From: DTWD01 sp963662965
GTDB lineage: Bacteria; Acidobacteriota; Vicinamibacteria; Vicinamibacterales; UBA8438
Reading direction: 5' to 3'
NCBI GenBank assembly: GCA_963662965.1
Contig: OY759970.1
Span: 3,658,001-3,722,000 of the forward strand
DNA: 64,000 nucleotides
Part shown: piece by piece, positions 25,929 to 35,071 of the stretch
Layout of the letters: the number at the start of each line of letters is the position of its first letter
Position numbering within the stretch: the stretch's first letter is position 1
The notes under the pieces: generated by a model
Databases searched by the model: none
What the model was told of the DNA's origin: nothing
The model's input: the letters and a program-made list of their open reading frames with translations, nothing else
Position numbers and translations under genes: made by a program

Positions 25929-27797
25929 CTACAAGCCAACCGCGTACAGTGCCTGATCGACCGCCCGGTGGGTCGCGCTGTCGGTGCCGAACAGGTCGAC
26001 CGCCGATTGGCGGATCACAGCCGCGGTCAGTGGGAAGGTCGTTCGGGCTGGCATCAGATGGGTCATCGCCCGAAAGAAGGCTCGTTCGACGTCGTGACGA
26101 TTGGCGCCACCCACACCCTGGACGATCCGCCCGGTCGTGCGGTTCTGCCCCCCTTCGATGGCGAGATAGAACGCGTGACTGAGGATGGTGGAGTTCCAGT
26201 GCACGCCGCCATTGTCACACCCCAATGCGATCAAGATCTGGCCCTCCACCACACACACCCCGGTGTCGGAGATCGTCTGGCCGTCGGAGACGGCGATAAA
26301 GCGGACGTCACGGCCCATCGCATCCGGGTAGCGAAAGACACCCCTATACAGGGTGACGGCGATCGCGCGAGGGTCCTCCAGCGATCGGGTCGTCCGCCCG
26401 GTGTCCTCGCCCATCACGTAGTCCGCGCGGAGCGGGCCAGCCCCCGGCGCGTGCACCGAGAACTCGACGGCGGTGCCGATGATGTCGGAGTACGCTTCGT
26501 GGACGGCGCCCCCCTCGTTCGAGAGCAACCGGAACCGGCCCTCGTCATCACAGAGAAACGTGGGACGGTGGTCCGCTGGGCCAGGCCCAGGAAAGGCAAA
26601 GTCGCAGCGGTACGTCTGGCCCTCGACGGTGAAGCTCGACGGGCCCCGGGTGGAGGTGTAGTGGTCAAGCAAGCCGTCACCCGTGCGGTGGCGCACCGCG
26701 ACCTCCGTGACGCCATGCATTAATTCGTGCGCGACCACATCGGCCGACACAATCGGCGTCCCGTCGTGCTCCTCGCCGAAGACGAAGGCCCCGGTCCCTT
26801 CCGGTCCGAACGGCGGCGGCGCGTAGAAGGCATTGCGGAAGGCGTTGTTGACGAGAGTGAGGATCCGGCCGTTCCGCCCGTCGACGCCGTGCCAGCCTTG
26901 CCGCTGGGCGAGGTAGTCGTAGGTCAAGCCGACGTACGCGTGCGCGTCAACCACCGCCGGGTCGCTCCAGACGTTGTCGGCGTCGCGCGCGATGTCGCTC
27001 GGGACCCAGGTGTCGCCTCTCGGGTCAAGCAGGGCATCGAGGCGTGACTTATCACGGCGCATGTCGAGCGTGACGATCTCGGCGGGACGCAGCCGGTCGT
27101 ACGCCTCAAAGCCCCCGCCGGCCGCCGTCGCGCTCACCTTCTGGCGGCTCCCCGTGATCCCCATACCGGCGCCCACCGCGGCCTGCGCGACCACCTCGTC
27201 CTCCACATGGACGATCGCGCCGCTGTGGGCGTCGAGAAAGTAGGTTCGCGCATTGCGCATCGTCGCGTGATAGGCGAGGACGTACGTGTCACGGGGCGTC
27301 GGCAGAATCACCAGCGTCGGCGGCTGGTCGGTCGCCGGGCCGGTGCCGGCCTGCTGTTCGATCAAGGCGAGCGCCTCGTCCGGGGGAAGCCACGGGGTGG
27401 TGTCGAGATCAAGCGCCTGATAGATCGTACCAAAGATCGAGACGATCACCCCAGTGGCGAGCTGCCGGGAGAGACCTCCGCCATAGACCGGCACGCCCGC
27501 GTGAAACTGTCTGAAGGATTCATGGACGTGCCCCGGCAGTGACGGATCGGGCCACCGGGACGCCAGGGCCAGCGCATCAGCCCGCACCAACGCGTCAACC
27601 TGTGCGTCGAGGCGGCGCAACACCGACACGTCCGTCGTGGCCGACAGCGCCATGATCTCCAGCGCTTGTCGGCCGGCGGGGTCCTGCCCGGCCGCCGGGC
27701 TGAAACCTCCTCCGGCCAGCGTCACCGCCAGCGCCGTCGCGGCGGTGAGGGCGAGCGTGACGACGCGATGATTCAACGATGTATTTCGGATTTCCAT
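25929..27797 (-). CDS. M4-family (thermolysin-like) metallopeptidase
   Basis: Secreted zinc endopeptidase precursor of 622 residues. Signal peptide about 1-37 (VVTLALTAATALAVTLAGGG); an FTP/PepSY propeptide region follows (ARTYFLDAHSGAIVHVEDEV). The catalytic domain has zinc motif VAHELMHGVTEV, third ligand Glu in NEGGAVHEAYSDIIGT, and the transition-state histidine in CDNGGVHWNSTILSHAFYLA. The C-terminal domain (GANRHDVERAFFRAM) is conserved. All key residues are present, so it is probably active. First gene of a two-gene operon. Confidence 0.92.
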   Translation of the reverse strand: MEIRNTSLNHRVVTLALTAATALAVTLAGGGFSPAAGQDPAGRQALEIMALSATTDVSVLRRLDAQVDALVRADALALASRWPDPSLPGHVHESFRQFHAGVPVYGGGLSRQLATGVIVSIFGTIYQALDLDTTPWLPPDEALALIEQQAGTGPATDQPPTLVILPTPRDTYVLAYHATMRNARTYFLDAHSGAIVHVEDEVVAQAAVGAGMGITGSRQKVSATAAGGGFEAYDRLRPAEIVTLDMRRDKSRLDALLDPRGDTWVPSDIARDADNVWSDPAVVDAHAYVGLTYDYLAQRQGWHGVDGRNGRILTLVNNAFRNAFYAPPPFGPEGTGAFVFGEEHDGTPIVSADVVAHELMHGVTEVAVRHRTGDGLLDHYTSTRGPSSFTVEGQTYRCDFAFPGPGPADHRPTFLCDDEGRFRLLSNEGGAVHEAYSDIIGTAVEFSVHAPGAGPLRADYVMGEDTGRTTRSLEDPRAIAVTLYRGVFRYPDAMGRDVRFIAVSDGQTISDTGVCVVEGQILIALGCDNGGVHWNSTILSHAFYLAIEGGQNRTTGRIVQGVGGANRHDVERAFFRAMTHLMPARTTFPLTAAVIRQSAVDLFGTDSATHRAVDQALYAVGL

Positions 27798-27891
27798 TTT
27801 GGTCGACCCGGTTCGGCACCCCTATAGTCCAAACGCCCTTCCGTGCGGAAGTGATCCATGGTGCGCCTATTGCCCGCCTTTGAGACGCGAG

Positions 27892-27932
27892 CGTAGCCGA
27901 TCCGCATGTGTCGTAAACGGTCGTTTGCGACA
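27892..27932 (+). repeat. 41-bp hairpin repeat, copy 2
   Basis: Same sequence as 24751-24791 with one difference (CCGCA for CCGCC). Lies 95 nt upstream of the peptidase start. The two copies bracket the peptidase/barrel operon as direct repeats. Confidence 0.75.
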
Positions 27933-28667
27933 GATCGATGTGATCGGCAGACCGGCTCCGGGTGCAGACCGACCGGCGTCGCATCGTTCCGGGTCGCAAC
28001 ACCCTCTGCTCCAATGCGTCGAGGCCCCCTTCCGAGACGCTCCCTCTCCGGGGCTCAGCCGTGCAGGATGCGCGTCACGTGGCGATCTCGGCCTCTGATG
28101 ACGGCGGCGCATACCGCCGGAGCAGTGATCTTATCTGTTCCGCAAATACGCGACCGAACGGATTCTGGACGATCCAGCTCGCGCAGGGCGCCGCCCTGCG
28201 CCACCGTCAGGCCATACCCAGCCGGTAGCCCCGCCCGTCTGCGGAGGTCGCGGCGCCGACCCGCGGCGTCTCCCACGAAAGCGCAGGTCGAAGTCCGCCG
28301 CCGTCGCGTGCTGGGGGTCCTGGCTGGCCTGGATGCGAAGCACGACCCGCTCCACTTGCGGCTCGTCGCGGGCGGCGCCGGCCGCGAGCATGGCGACGCG
28401 ATCGCCGTGCAGCCGGAACGCTTCATTGGCTAGCGTCGAGGTCAGAAACCGGAGCGAGCGCGGCCACGCGGTTTCGATCGCGTGCCGCGTCGCCGAGGCA
28501 TTCTGGCGCGTGCTGAACCGTCGCCGCGCGCCGGTTGTAGTAGTCATCAATGAAGCGGTTGAGAAAATACTTGGTCGTCGGGTCCCAATGGCCCTATCGT
28601 CCTATAGTCTCGTCGTCTTGGGCGCACCGGGCGGCACGACTGACTCGAGAACTCGCCACCGAATGCT
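27933..28667. other. 735-nt gap, possible decayed gene on the minus strand
   Basis: No frame looks like an intact gene. A minus-strand translation over 28450-28250 (SLRFLTSTLANEAFRLHGDR) and another, shifted, over 28250-28060 (GLPAGYGLTVAQGGALRELD) look protein-like but lie in different frames. A degenerate gene is possible; family not recognised. Confidence 0.25.
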
Positions 28668-30038
28668 ATGGATATCGTCCTCTCCTTCAGCGCGCTGTGC
28701 ATCCTGCTGGTGGTCGGCAAGCTCCTGCGCGTCGAGATTCGCCTGTTCCAGAAGCTCTACCTGCCGGCCTCGGTGATCGGAGGCCTGCTCGGGCTGGTGC
28801 TCGTGCAGACGATCGGTGGCTCCCTGCCCGCAGCGACGATGGCGGGGTGGAATCAGCTGCCGGGATTCCTCATCAACATCGTCTTCTCGGCCCTCTTTCT
28901 GGGAGTCTTCATTCCACCAATCAGACGCATCTGGGGGATCGCCGGGCCGCAGTTGGCGTACGGCCAGATTGTCGCCTGGGGCCAGTACGTCGTCGGCCTC
29001 GGGGTGGCGATCGTGTTGCTGACGCCGGTGTTTGGCGTCCCGGGGGCCATCGGCACCATCCTTCCGGTCGGCTTTGAGGGGGGGCACGGCACCGCCGCCG
29101 GGTTGGCGCCGGTCTTCGACGCCTATGCCTGGCCCGAGGGCAGGGACTTGGCTCTCACGTCGGCGACCTGCGGCATCCTGTTCGCCATCATTGTCGGCAT
29201 GGCGCTCGTCAACTGGGCGGCGCGCCGGGGCTACACCAGGCAGCTGAAGCGCATTGAGGACATGCCCGAGAGCAGTCTCGTCGGCGTCTACGACCCAGCT
29301 GAGCGGCCGAGCGCCGGGAGCCAGACCGTGTCGGCGGCGTCAATCGACAGCCTCGGCTTCCATCTCGCCATCATCGGTCTCGGTGTCTTCATCGGCTATC
29401 TGATCCACGGCGGCCTGGTACGGGTCGAACTCCTGGTGCGCCCGCCGAGCACCGACGGCCGCGCCTTCTTCGACAGTTTTCCACTCTTTCCACTGTGCAT
29501 GATCGGTGGCTTGGTGGTGCAGCTCTTCTTCGCCAACTTCACCACGCGCAATCCGCTCGACCATCGTCTCATGCAGCGCCTATCGGGCACCGCCATGGAC
29601 TTCCTGGTGGTGGCCGCGATCTCGACCATCAACGTGGAGGTGGTGCTGGGAGGGCTCGTGCCGCTGGCGATTCTGGTTGTCGCCGGGGTGCTGTGGAACG
29701 TCTTCTGCGTGATGTGGCTGGCGCGCCGCCTCTTGCCAGCGGATTCGTGGTTCGAGCGCTCGATCGCCGAGATGGGGCAGTCGATGGGCGTCACCGCCAC
29801 CGGGCTCCTGCTGTTGCGCGTCGTCGATCCCGAAGGCGCCACCGACGCCACCTCCGCCTTCGGCTACAAACAGCTCATGCACGAGCCGTTCATGGGCGGC
29901 GGGCTATGGACCAGCGCTGCTATCCCGCTGGCGCTGGCCTACCATCCGGTGTGGGTGCTCGGCATCAGCGCCGGAGCGGTGGCGCTCTGGCTGCTGGTGT
30001 GGGCGCTACTCTTTCGCGGACGGCTCGGCCTCGGTTAA
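28668..30038 (+). CDS. gltS: Sodium/glutamate symporter
   Basis: 456-residue inner-membrane carrier of the ESS family, importing glutamate with Na+. About ten to twelve helices in two inverted halves: ALCILLVVGKLLRVEIRLFQ, LPASVIGGLLGLVLVQTIGG (first re-entrant GxxxG region), ILPVGFEGGHGTAAGLAPVF (substrate-site GFEGGHGT), then in the second half NVEVVLGGLVPLAILVVAGV and MGQSMGVTATGLLLLRVVDP. Both GxxGHGT-like and GVTATG loops are intact. Longer than E. coli GltS (401) through the cytoplasmic linker. Followed at once by an IS3 element. Confidence 0.88.
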   Translation: MDIVLSFSALCILLVVGKLLRVEIRLFQKLYLPASVIGGLLGLVLVQTIGGSLPAATMAGWNQLPGFLINIVFSALFLGVFIPPIRRIWGIAGPQLAYGQIVAWGQYVVGLGVAIVLLTPVFGVPGAIGTILPVGFEGGHGTAAGLAPVFDAYAWPEGRDLALTSATCGILFAIIVGMALVNWAARRGYTRQLKRIEDMPESSLVGVYDPAERPSAGSQTVSAASIDSLGFHLAIIGLGVFIGYLIHGGLVRVELLVRPPSTDGRAFFDSFPLFPLCMIGGLVVQLFFANFTTRNPLDHRLMQRLSGTAMDFLVVAAISTINVEVVLGGLVPLAILVVAGVLWNVFCVMWLARRLLPADSWFERSIAEMGQSMGVTATGLLLLRVVDPEGATDATSAFGYKQLMHEPFMGGGLWTSAAIPLALAYHPVWVLGISAGAVALWLLVWALLFRGRLGLG

Positions 30039-30088
30039 TCGCGTCCCGCCTACACTCCGATCGATCCTGGTGTGTGGCGTCAGCCTAA

Positions 30089-31543
30089 TGTGGACCACGT
30101 AGGGTCGTGAAGTAAGAGACACTTTCCTGCCAGGGGAGGAGGCACCCCATGGCGAAGGCAGGATCGACGGAGAAGGTGGTTCGGGAGATTCGGCGGCACA
30201 CCCGCCGGCGGTTCTCGGCCGAAGAGAAGATTCGGATCGTGCTGGAGGGGCTCCGCGGGGAAGAGAGCATCGCGGCGCTCTGCCGCCGCGAAGGCCTGGC
30301 GCCGAATCTCTATTACCGCTGGAGCAAAGAATTCCTTGAGGCCGGCAAGAAGCGGTTGCTGGGCGATACGACACGCGAAGCGACGTCGACGGAAGTCCAG
30401 GACCTGCGCCGCGAAAACAGCCAGCTCAAGCAGGTCGTGGCCGAGGCGGTCCTCGAGAATCGCGTACTCAAAAAAATCTGGTGGTCTCCGGTGCGGGGGA
30501 CGATACGTGCGACTGACCGCGGCCGAGAAGCACGAGATCATCCGGCTTGTGGAGGGCTCGGATCTGTCGGTGCGCCGTACGCTGCGGGAGCTGGGGGTTC
30601 ACCGGTCCACGTTCTACGCGTGGTATCGCCGCTACCAGGCCGTGGGCGCGGCCGGGTTGGTCCCCCGGCCGGCGGCCGCCCGGCGCCACTGGAACCGCAT
30701 CCCGCTGCGGGTCCGGCACCGCGTCGTGGAGGCCGCCCTGGCCGATCCGGTAAAGTCGCCCCGCGAGCTGGCGTGGCAGTTCACGGACCGGGAGTGCCAC
30801 TTTCTCTCGGAGTCCAGCGTGTATCGCATCCTCAAAGCCGAGGATCTGATCACCAGTCCGGCGTATGTGGTGCTCTCGGCGGCCAAGACCTTTGCTCATC
30901 CGACGCACCGGCCCAACGAGTTGTGGCAAACCGACTTCACCTACCTGCAGGTTGTCGGGTGGGGCTGGTACTACCTGTCGACCGTGCTCGACGATTACTC
31001 GCGCTACATCTTGGCGTGGACGCTTCGGACGTCGATGCAGGCGTCGGACGTGACCGAGGCGCTCGACTTGGCCCGGGCCCAGGCCGGGGTGGACCGTGTG
31101 CGGGTCGTCCATCGGCCCCGGCTGCTTCGTGATAATGGCCCATGCTACATCTCGCAAGAGTTGGCCGACTACCTGGACACGCACGGTCTGGCGCATACGC
31201 GGGGCGCGCCCTATCACCCCATGACGCAAGGAAAGATCGAACGCTACCACCGGTCGATGAAGAACGTCGTCAAGCTCGAGCAGTACTTTAGCCCGTGGGA
31301 ACTCCAACGCGCCCTGGCGCGCTTCGTGGAAGACGACAATCACCGGCGCTATCATGAGTCACTCCAGAACGTGACCCCGGCCGACGTCTACCACGGCCGG
31401 CGACCGCAGATTCTGGCACGCCGGGAGCAGATTAAGCAGCGAACGTTACGCGCACGACGGAGAGAGAATCAGAGGACGCCGCACCACGCGGCACAACGGC
31501 AGGAAGTCTCTCTTGCGACGCAGCCGCAGTGGTCCGGATTGGT
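30089..31543 (+). mobile_element. IS3-family element
   Basis: Ends TAATGTGGACCACGTAGG (30089) and, in complement, CAATCCGGACCACTGCGG (about 31543) share AAT-N2-GGACCAC. Two overlapping frames. Borders are approximate and no target duplication was identified. Confidence 0.7.
30149..30500 (+). CDS. IS3 OrfA (HTH and leucine zipper)
   Basis: Helix-turn-helix RRFSAEEKIRIVLEGLRGEE...ALCRREGLAPNLYYRWSKEF and leucine-zipper region VQDLRRENSQLKQVVAEAVL. Recognisable OrfA ends at NRVLKK over a run of seven A (30470-30476). The frame has no early stop and stays open to 31132 as nonsense antisense to function. OrfB is reached by a +1, not a -1, shift. The end given here is the end of recognisable sequence. 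Confidence 0.75.
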
Positions 31544-31547
31544 TTGA
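30477..31547 (+). CDS. IS3 OrfB (DDE integrase)
   Basis: About 355 residues. HTH part RLTAAEKHEIIRLVEGSDLS, HRSTFYAWYRRYQA, then the rve core: D in LWQTDFTYLQVVGWGWYYLS, D in RLLRDNGPCYISQELADYL, E in MTQGKIERYHRSMKNVVKLE. Ends with a basic tail. A GTG at about 30508 (VRLTAAEK) could serve as an independent start if frameshifting does not occur. Confidence 0.82.
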   Translation, partial: SGGLRCGGRYVRLTAAEKHEIIRLVEGSDLSVRRTLRELGVHRSTFYAWYRRYQAVGAAGLVPRPAAARRHWNRIPLRVRHRVVEAALADPVKSPRELAWQFTDRECHFLSESSVYRILKAEDLITSPAYVVLSAAKTFAHPTHRPNELWQTDFTYLQVVGWGWYYLSTVLDDYSRYILAWTLRTSMQASDVTEALDLARAQAGVDRVRVVHRPRLLRDNGPCYISQELADYLDTHGLAHTRGAPYHPMTQGKIERYHRSMKNVVKLEQYFSPWELQRALARFVEDDNHRRYHESLQNVTPADVYHGRRPQILARREQIKQRTLRARRRENQRTPHHAAQRQEVSLATQPQWSGLV

Positions 31548-31568
31548 CGACGTACAGCTTCCAGCAGC

Positions 31569-31880
31569 TTGGCGATCTCCACCACCTGTCGGCGCTGCCG
31601 GAACGCCGTGTACCTTAGCGCTCTCTCGGTGTGGGAGATTACGATCAAGTATCGACTTGGCCGGTTGCCGCTTCCCGAATCCCCGGAGTTGTTCGTCGCC
31701 AGTCGTCGCCAGCGGCCGCAGATCGAACCTCTGCCGTACGACGAACGGAGGCGCGCGCCGGACGTTCGCCGCCGCGCGCTCCTGGAGCGCGACGTCCTAA
31801 AAAAAGCCGCGGCCTTCTTCGCGAAGGACCACTTGTGAAGTTCGCGTGGATCCAGACGGAGAAGGCCGGGCTCCGCCACG
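31569..31880 (+). pseudogene. PIN toxin fragment fused to an IS3 OrfA tail/OrfB head
   Basis: The translation begins as a VapC-type PIN domain: NAVYLSALSVWEITIKYRLG, RLPLPESPELFV, PLPYDE. From about 31755 it becomes LLERDVLKKAAAFFAKDHL plus stop, the standard end of an IS3 OrfA. VKFAWIQTEKAG just after resembles the start of an OrfB and dies within 20 codons. A chimera of two remnants, not a functional gene. Confidence 0.6.
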
Positions 31881-31897
31881 ATGGCGGATAATACAGG

Positions 31898-33037
31898 GTG
31901 GACACGAACCTGATGCGCGGCGTTGAGACCGTCACCCTTCCGCTGCTCCTGACGCTGAGCCTCTCAGGCGCTGTCGGCTGCACCTCGCAGGACACAACGA
32001 TCAGCAATGCATCCCTGGGGCTGACGCTGGAGATGTTCCGCGGCGGCGACGCGCCGTGCTACAACCGCACCGTGCAGCCCCAGACTGCCGTGGTCGACAC
32101 CCACGTGCACTTCCGCCCGTTCGGTGGCCCCGCCATCCCGTTCGAGGAGGTCGTGCAGTACTTCGAGGAAACCGGCGTCCTGTTCGCCAACATCGCTGGT
32201 ATCGGCCAGATGCTCCCGGTGACTTCCTCCTGCACCTACTACCTGGACTGCCCAGGCACGCTGGTGACGCCGACGCTGAAGAACGACTTCGTCAATGCCG
32301 CAGACTACGTGACGCAGACCCAGGCCGGCACCCACCTGACGCTCGCGATGACGTTCCCAGATCTATCGCAGCCGGCATCGGTCCTCTCTGGAATGCATCT
32401 CCTGGAGCACGAATACCCAGGCGCCTTCACGTGGATGGGCGAGGTCAACCTCGTGAAGCAGGCGCTGTTCGCCAATGGGCACGACCCGGTCCCGTCAGCC
32501 ACCATCAGCGACTGGGCCCCCTTCATGGAGCGGTTGCTGGCACGCGGTATACCGCTCGCCCTCCATGCGGACCTCGGAAACAACGCCGCCCAGACCCGCT
32601 ATCTGCCGTTGATGGAGGAGGTGCTGCGCCTGTATCCAGAGAACGTGATTGTCTGGGTCCACATGGGCCTGTCGCGCGAACTCACCGCCATGGCCGCCGC
32701 TCAGCACGTGGCGCTGATGATGTCGCTGCTGGATCGCCATCCGAACCTGATGCTGGACCTCTCCTGGCGCGTACTGAACGACGCCTACTTCACGACCCCG
32801 GAAGACCGGGCGGTGTATGTGCCGTTTCTGAACGCCTACTCCGACCGGATGCTGCCGGGCACGGACTTCCTCGCGTCGCGGGATAAGGATGTCGATGTCT
32901 ACCGCACGGAGTTGGAGGTCACGAGCCGCATCAATCGGTATCTGAGCGACGCCGCCTTCCGAAACATCGCCCTCGGTGAGAACTACTTTCGGTTGCTCGC
33001 GCTCGAGTATGAAGCGCCGCGCGTGTGCGCAGATTGA
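31898..33037 (+). CDS. Amidohydrolase-2 family lipoprotein
   Basis: 379 residues. A lipoprotein-like signal (LLLTLSLSGAVGC) suggests membrane anchoring. TIM-barrel amidohydrolase motifs: DTHVHFRPFGG (metal HxH), MGEVNLVKQ, IPLALHADLGN (His), VIVWVHMGLSRE (His) and LPGTDFLAS (catalytic Asp), in the order of the amidohydrolase-2 family (decarboxylases and lactonases). Substrate unknown. The start is either GTG 31898 or ATG 31913; AGGGTGG upstream slightly favours ATG 31913. Flanked by IS remnants on both sides. Confidence 0.72.
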   Translation: MDTNLMRGVETVTLPLLLTLSLSGAVGCTSQDTTISNASLGLTLEMFRGGDAPCYNRTVQPQTAVVDTHVHFRPFGGPAIPFEEVVQYFEETGVLFANIAGIGQMLPVTSSCTYYLDCPGTLVTPTLKNDFVNAADYVTQTQAGTHLTLAMTFPDLSQPASVLSGMHLLEHEYPGAFTWMGEVNLVKQALFANGHDPVPSATISDWAPFMERLLARGIPLALHADLGNNAAQTRYLPLMEEVLRLYPENVIVWVHMGLSRELTAMAAAQHVALMMSLLDRHPNLMLDLSWRVLNDAYFTTPEDRAVYVPFLNAYSDRMLPGTDFLASRDKDVDVYRTELEVTSRINRYLSDAAFRNIALGENYFRLLALEYEAPRVCAD

Positions 33038-33236
33038 ACCCGGCCGTTACCAGATCTGCGGCTTGGAATCCTGCGGTGAAGCCGCGCGACCCTGCACGTC
33101 GGGCTGACGGCTCGTGGGCGGCGCGGGAGTGCGGTTCAGTGGTCAGCCCCGGATCAACGTAGGCAAAGGTCGCCGCCTTCGCATCCACGGCCACCGGAAA
33201 CTTCATGGTGGAAAAGCGTTTCTTCACCTGCTTCCC
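33038..33236 (-). other. Gap with a possible gene fragment cut by the IS1-like element
   Basis: On the minus strand, from the IS border, the frame KQVKKRFSTMKFPVAVDAKA, then ATFAYVDPGLTTEPHS, looks protein-like. It runs on antisense into the amidohydrolase gene. Possibly the 3' piece of a disrupted gene; family unknown. Confidence 0.25.
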
Positions 33237-34427
33237 GGTGCTTGCGCCGGTCGCTGTTGATCGGTCACCTTCAGCTCCGAGGTCGTGACGGAAACGACAG
33301 GTCTCGCGCTCCCGTACACTTGAGCAATGAACGAGATCGACGGGGTGGCGTGCGGCACGCCCGGGTGCGACAACCGTGGAAAACCGGGCCTCAACCTCGT
33401 GGGCTACGGCTCGTTCGCGACGAAGTCCGGTCGACGGCAGCGGTACCGCTGCACCGTCTGCAGGGGCACGCTCAGCACGAACACGGGGACTGCGTACAGC
33501 GGGCTTCACTGCACCCGACGGGAGTTCGAGAACGTCGCAAGCTTACGCGTCGAAGGCGTGAGCATTTCAGCGACAGCCCGGGTCACGGGCCATTCCCGCA
33601 ACACCGTCGCGCGCTGGCTCGAGCGGGCCTCGACGGCCGCAAGGCGCTTCAACGACAAGATGGTGCGCGACTTCGACCTCATCGAGCTGCAGGCTGATGA
33701 GCTCTGCACCTTCATCGACAACAAGAGCAAGACGGTCTGGCTGTTCGCGACCATCGAGGTCTCCTCCCGCTTGTGGGCCGGGAGCGTCCTGGGCCGCCGC
33801 TCCGATCACAACGCCAGGACCGTCATCAGCGACGCCGTCCGCCGTGGGCGCGTCGTTGGATATCCCCTGATCGCCACCGATGGCTTCGAGTACTACGCCG
33901 GGGCGGTTGGCGACCTCTTTGGGCCAGCGTGCGTCTTTGGTCAAGTACTCAAGACGCGGCGGAACAATCGTGTCGTCCGGGTCGAGCGCCGCGTGAAGAT
34001 CGGCACGGCGGCTCGCCTGAAGGCCGCGATAGTGGAGTCGGAGGATTCAGAGACCTTGAACACATCCTTCATCGAGCGCCTCAACCTCACAATTCGGCAA
34101 GCCTCTGCCTACCTGCGCCGGCGCTCTCCCTGCCACGCCCGTGGCGCAGACCAGCTCCGAAACCACGTCGAGCTCGTGCGTTGCCACTACAACTTCGTCC
34201 GCCCGCACGGGGCGTTGCGCTTCGGGCGCGAGACCCGGACGCCAGCCATCATGCAGGCCGGTTTGGTGAGCACGCGACTGGCCTTGCGCGACATCTTCAC
34301 GACGCGCCGTGTCACTCTGCGTATATTTGTGGCGGTTGTCGAGACCTGCGCAGCCCAGTTGCCGAGGCTTTCCTGGCCGCACGGGCAGCGAGCGGCGGCC
34401 TGATCAACAGCGACCGGCGCAAGCACC
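33237..34427 (+). mobile_element. IS1-like element with perfect 26-bp inverted repeats
   Basis: Left end 33237-33262 starts GGTGCTTGCGCCGGTCGCTG; the right end 34402-34427 is its exact complement over 26 bp. 1191 bp, one transposase. No target duplication is evident. Related ends occur at 12141, 12306 and 18797. Confidence 0.9.
33327..34403 (+). CDS. IS1-like transposase with zinc ribbon
   Basis: 358 residues in one frame. Zinc ribbon with C9, C14, C42 and C45 (GVACGTPGCDNRG...YRCTVCRG), an HTH (EGVSISATARVTGHSRNTVA), and a DDE core: D in IELQADELCTFID, D in LIATDGFEYYAG and E in NTSFIERLNLTIRQ. Resembles single-frame IS1 relatives of the ISMhu11 type (inference). Intact, so it could mobilise the MITE at 12141 if ends are cross-recognised. 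Confidence 0.82.
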   Translation: MNEIDGVACGTPGCDNRGKPGLNLVGYGSFATKSGRRQRYRCTVCRGTLSTNTGTAYSGLHCTRREFENVASLRVEGVSISATARVTGHSRNTVARWLERASTAARRFNDKMVRDFDLIELQADELCTFIDNKSKTVWLFATIEVSSRLWAGSVLGRRSDHNARTVISDAVRRGRVVGYPLIATDGFEYYAGAVGDLFGPACVFGQVLKTRRNNRVVRVERRVKIGTAARLKAAIVESEDSETLNTSFIERLNLTIRQASAYLRRRSPCHARGADQLRNHVELVRCHYNFVRPHGALRFGRETRTPAIMQAGLVSTRLALRDIFTTRRVTLRIFVAVVETCAAQLPRLSWPHGQRAAA

Positions 34428-34527
34428 GCCGGCCGCGCCGGACCCCTGCGCCAGCTCGCTCCGCTCCCCGTGCTGGCACAGGTCCGGCTCCTGCGGCCCC
34501 TCGTCTCTCCAGCGGCGCGGCCTGGCC

Positions 34528-34561
34528 GACACCCCCGGGTGTCCCGGCGTGCGGGTGTCCC
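34528..34561. promoter_or_regulatory. GGGTGTC operator-like repeats
   Basis: Palindrome GACACCC-CC-GGGTGTC at 34528-34543, plus a second GGGTGTCCC at 34553-34561, 16 nt from the first such word. Located 47-80 nt before the 76-residue gene, suitable for a repressor site. Confidence 0.4.
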
Positions 34562-34607
34562 TCGTCAGTGAGAACACACCGCAACCGAGAACCCGAAGGA
34601 GAGACCG

Positions 34608-34838
34608 ATGCCCGACAAGACCATCACGCTCACCCCGGCCCAGGCGCAGCGCCTCATCAATACCTATTGCTACGTCACCGAGCCCGAGCCCGATGCCGTC
34701 GAACGGCTGACCCGCGGCGCACTCTCGCTGTACGACGAGCCGGACGGCGACCTCGTGGAGTTTGAGTGCGACGTGTACGGCGAGCCCGTATCCTGGCTGT
34801 CGCTGGATGAGATCGATGCGCTCGTCTACGGCGGGTAA
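34608..34838 (+). CDS. Small acidic hypothetical protein
   Basis: 76 residues, strongly acidic, starting MPDKTITLTPAQAQRLINTY and ending WLSLDEIDALVYGG. No family recognised. GGAGAGACCG gives a good ribosome site 5-10 nt before ATG 34608. Lies in a 1-kb patch between two IS elements together with operator-like repeats, a terminator and iteron-like repeats, so it may be a plasmid-borne or phage-borne accessory gene. Confidence 0.6.
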   Translation: MPDKTITLTPAQAQRLINTYCYVTEPEPDAVERLTRGALSLYDEPDGDLVEFECDVYGEPVSWLSLDEIDALVYGG

Positions 34839-35052
34839 GCCCTCCCGCCGATCGGCCGGCCGTCCGCCTGCCGGGCTGCGCGCGCGCGAGCAATCGGGGC
34901 CTCCTCCGCCTCTCTCGGCCGAGGCCTGGGACGCCCTGGCGACCCTAGCCACCCAACAGGCCGACCAGTCCCGCCAACCTACCGGGGCCGGCACCTCGCG
35001 CCGGTCGAGTCACCCGGATGCCGGCACCACTGCGGATACACCCGGAGCGTGA
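34807..35052 (+). CDS. Possible small hypothetical protein overlapping the previous gene
   Basis: 81 codons from ATG 34807, overlapping the end of the 76-residue gene in another frame: basic N-terminal part (GKPSRRSAGRPPAGLRAREQ) and a helical segment (LSAEAWDALATLATQQADQS). Ends inside the terminator stem. Overlap would allow translational coupling, but no ribosome site stands out. Could be spurious. Confidence 0.3.
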   Translation: MRSMRSSTAGKPSRRSAGRPPAGLRAREQSGPPPPLSAEAWDALATLATQQADQSRQPTGAGTSRRSSHPDAGTTADTPGA

Positions 35053-35071
35053 AGGCGATCCGGGCTTTTTT
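35041..35071 (+). terminator. Rho-independent terminator
   Basis: CCCGGA (35041-35046) pairs with TCCGGG (35059-35064) and is followed by CTTTTTT. Closes the small-gene transcript at 34608-35052. Confidence 0.65.
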
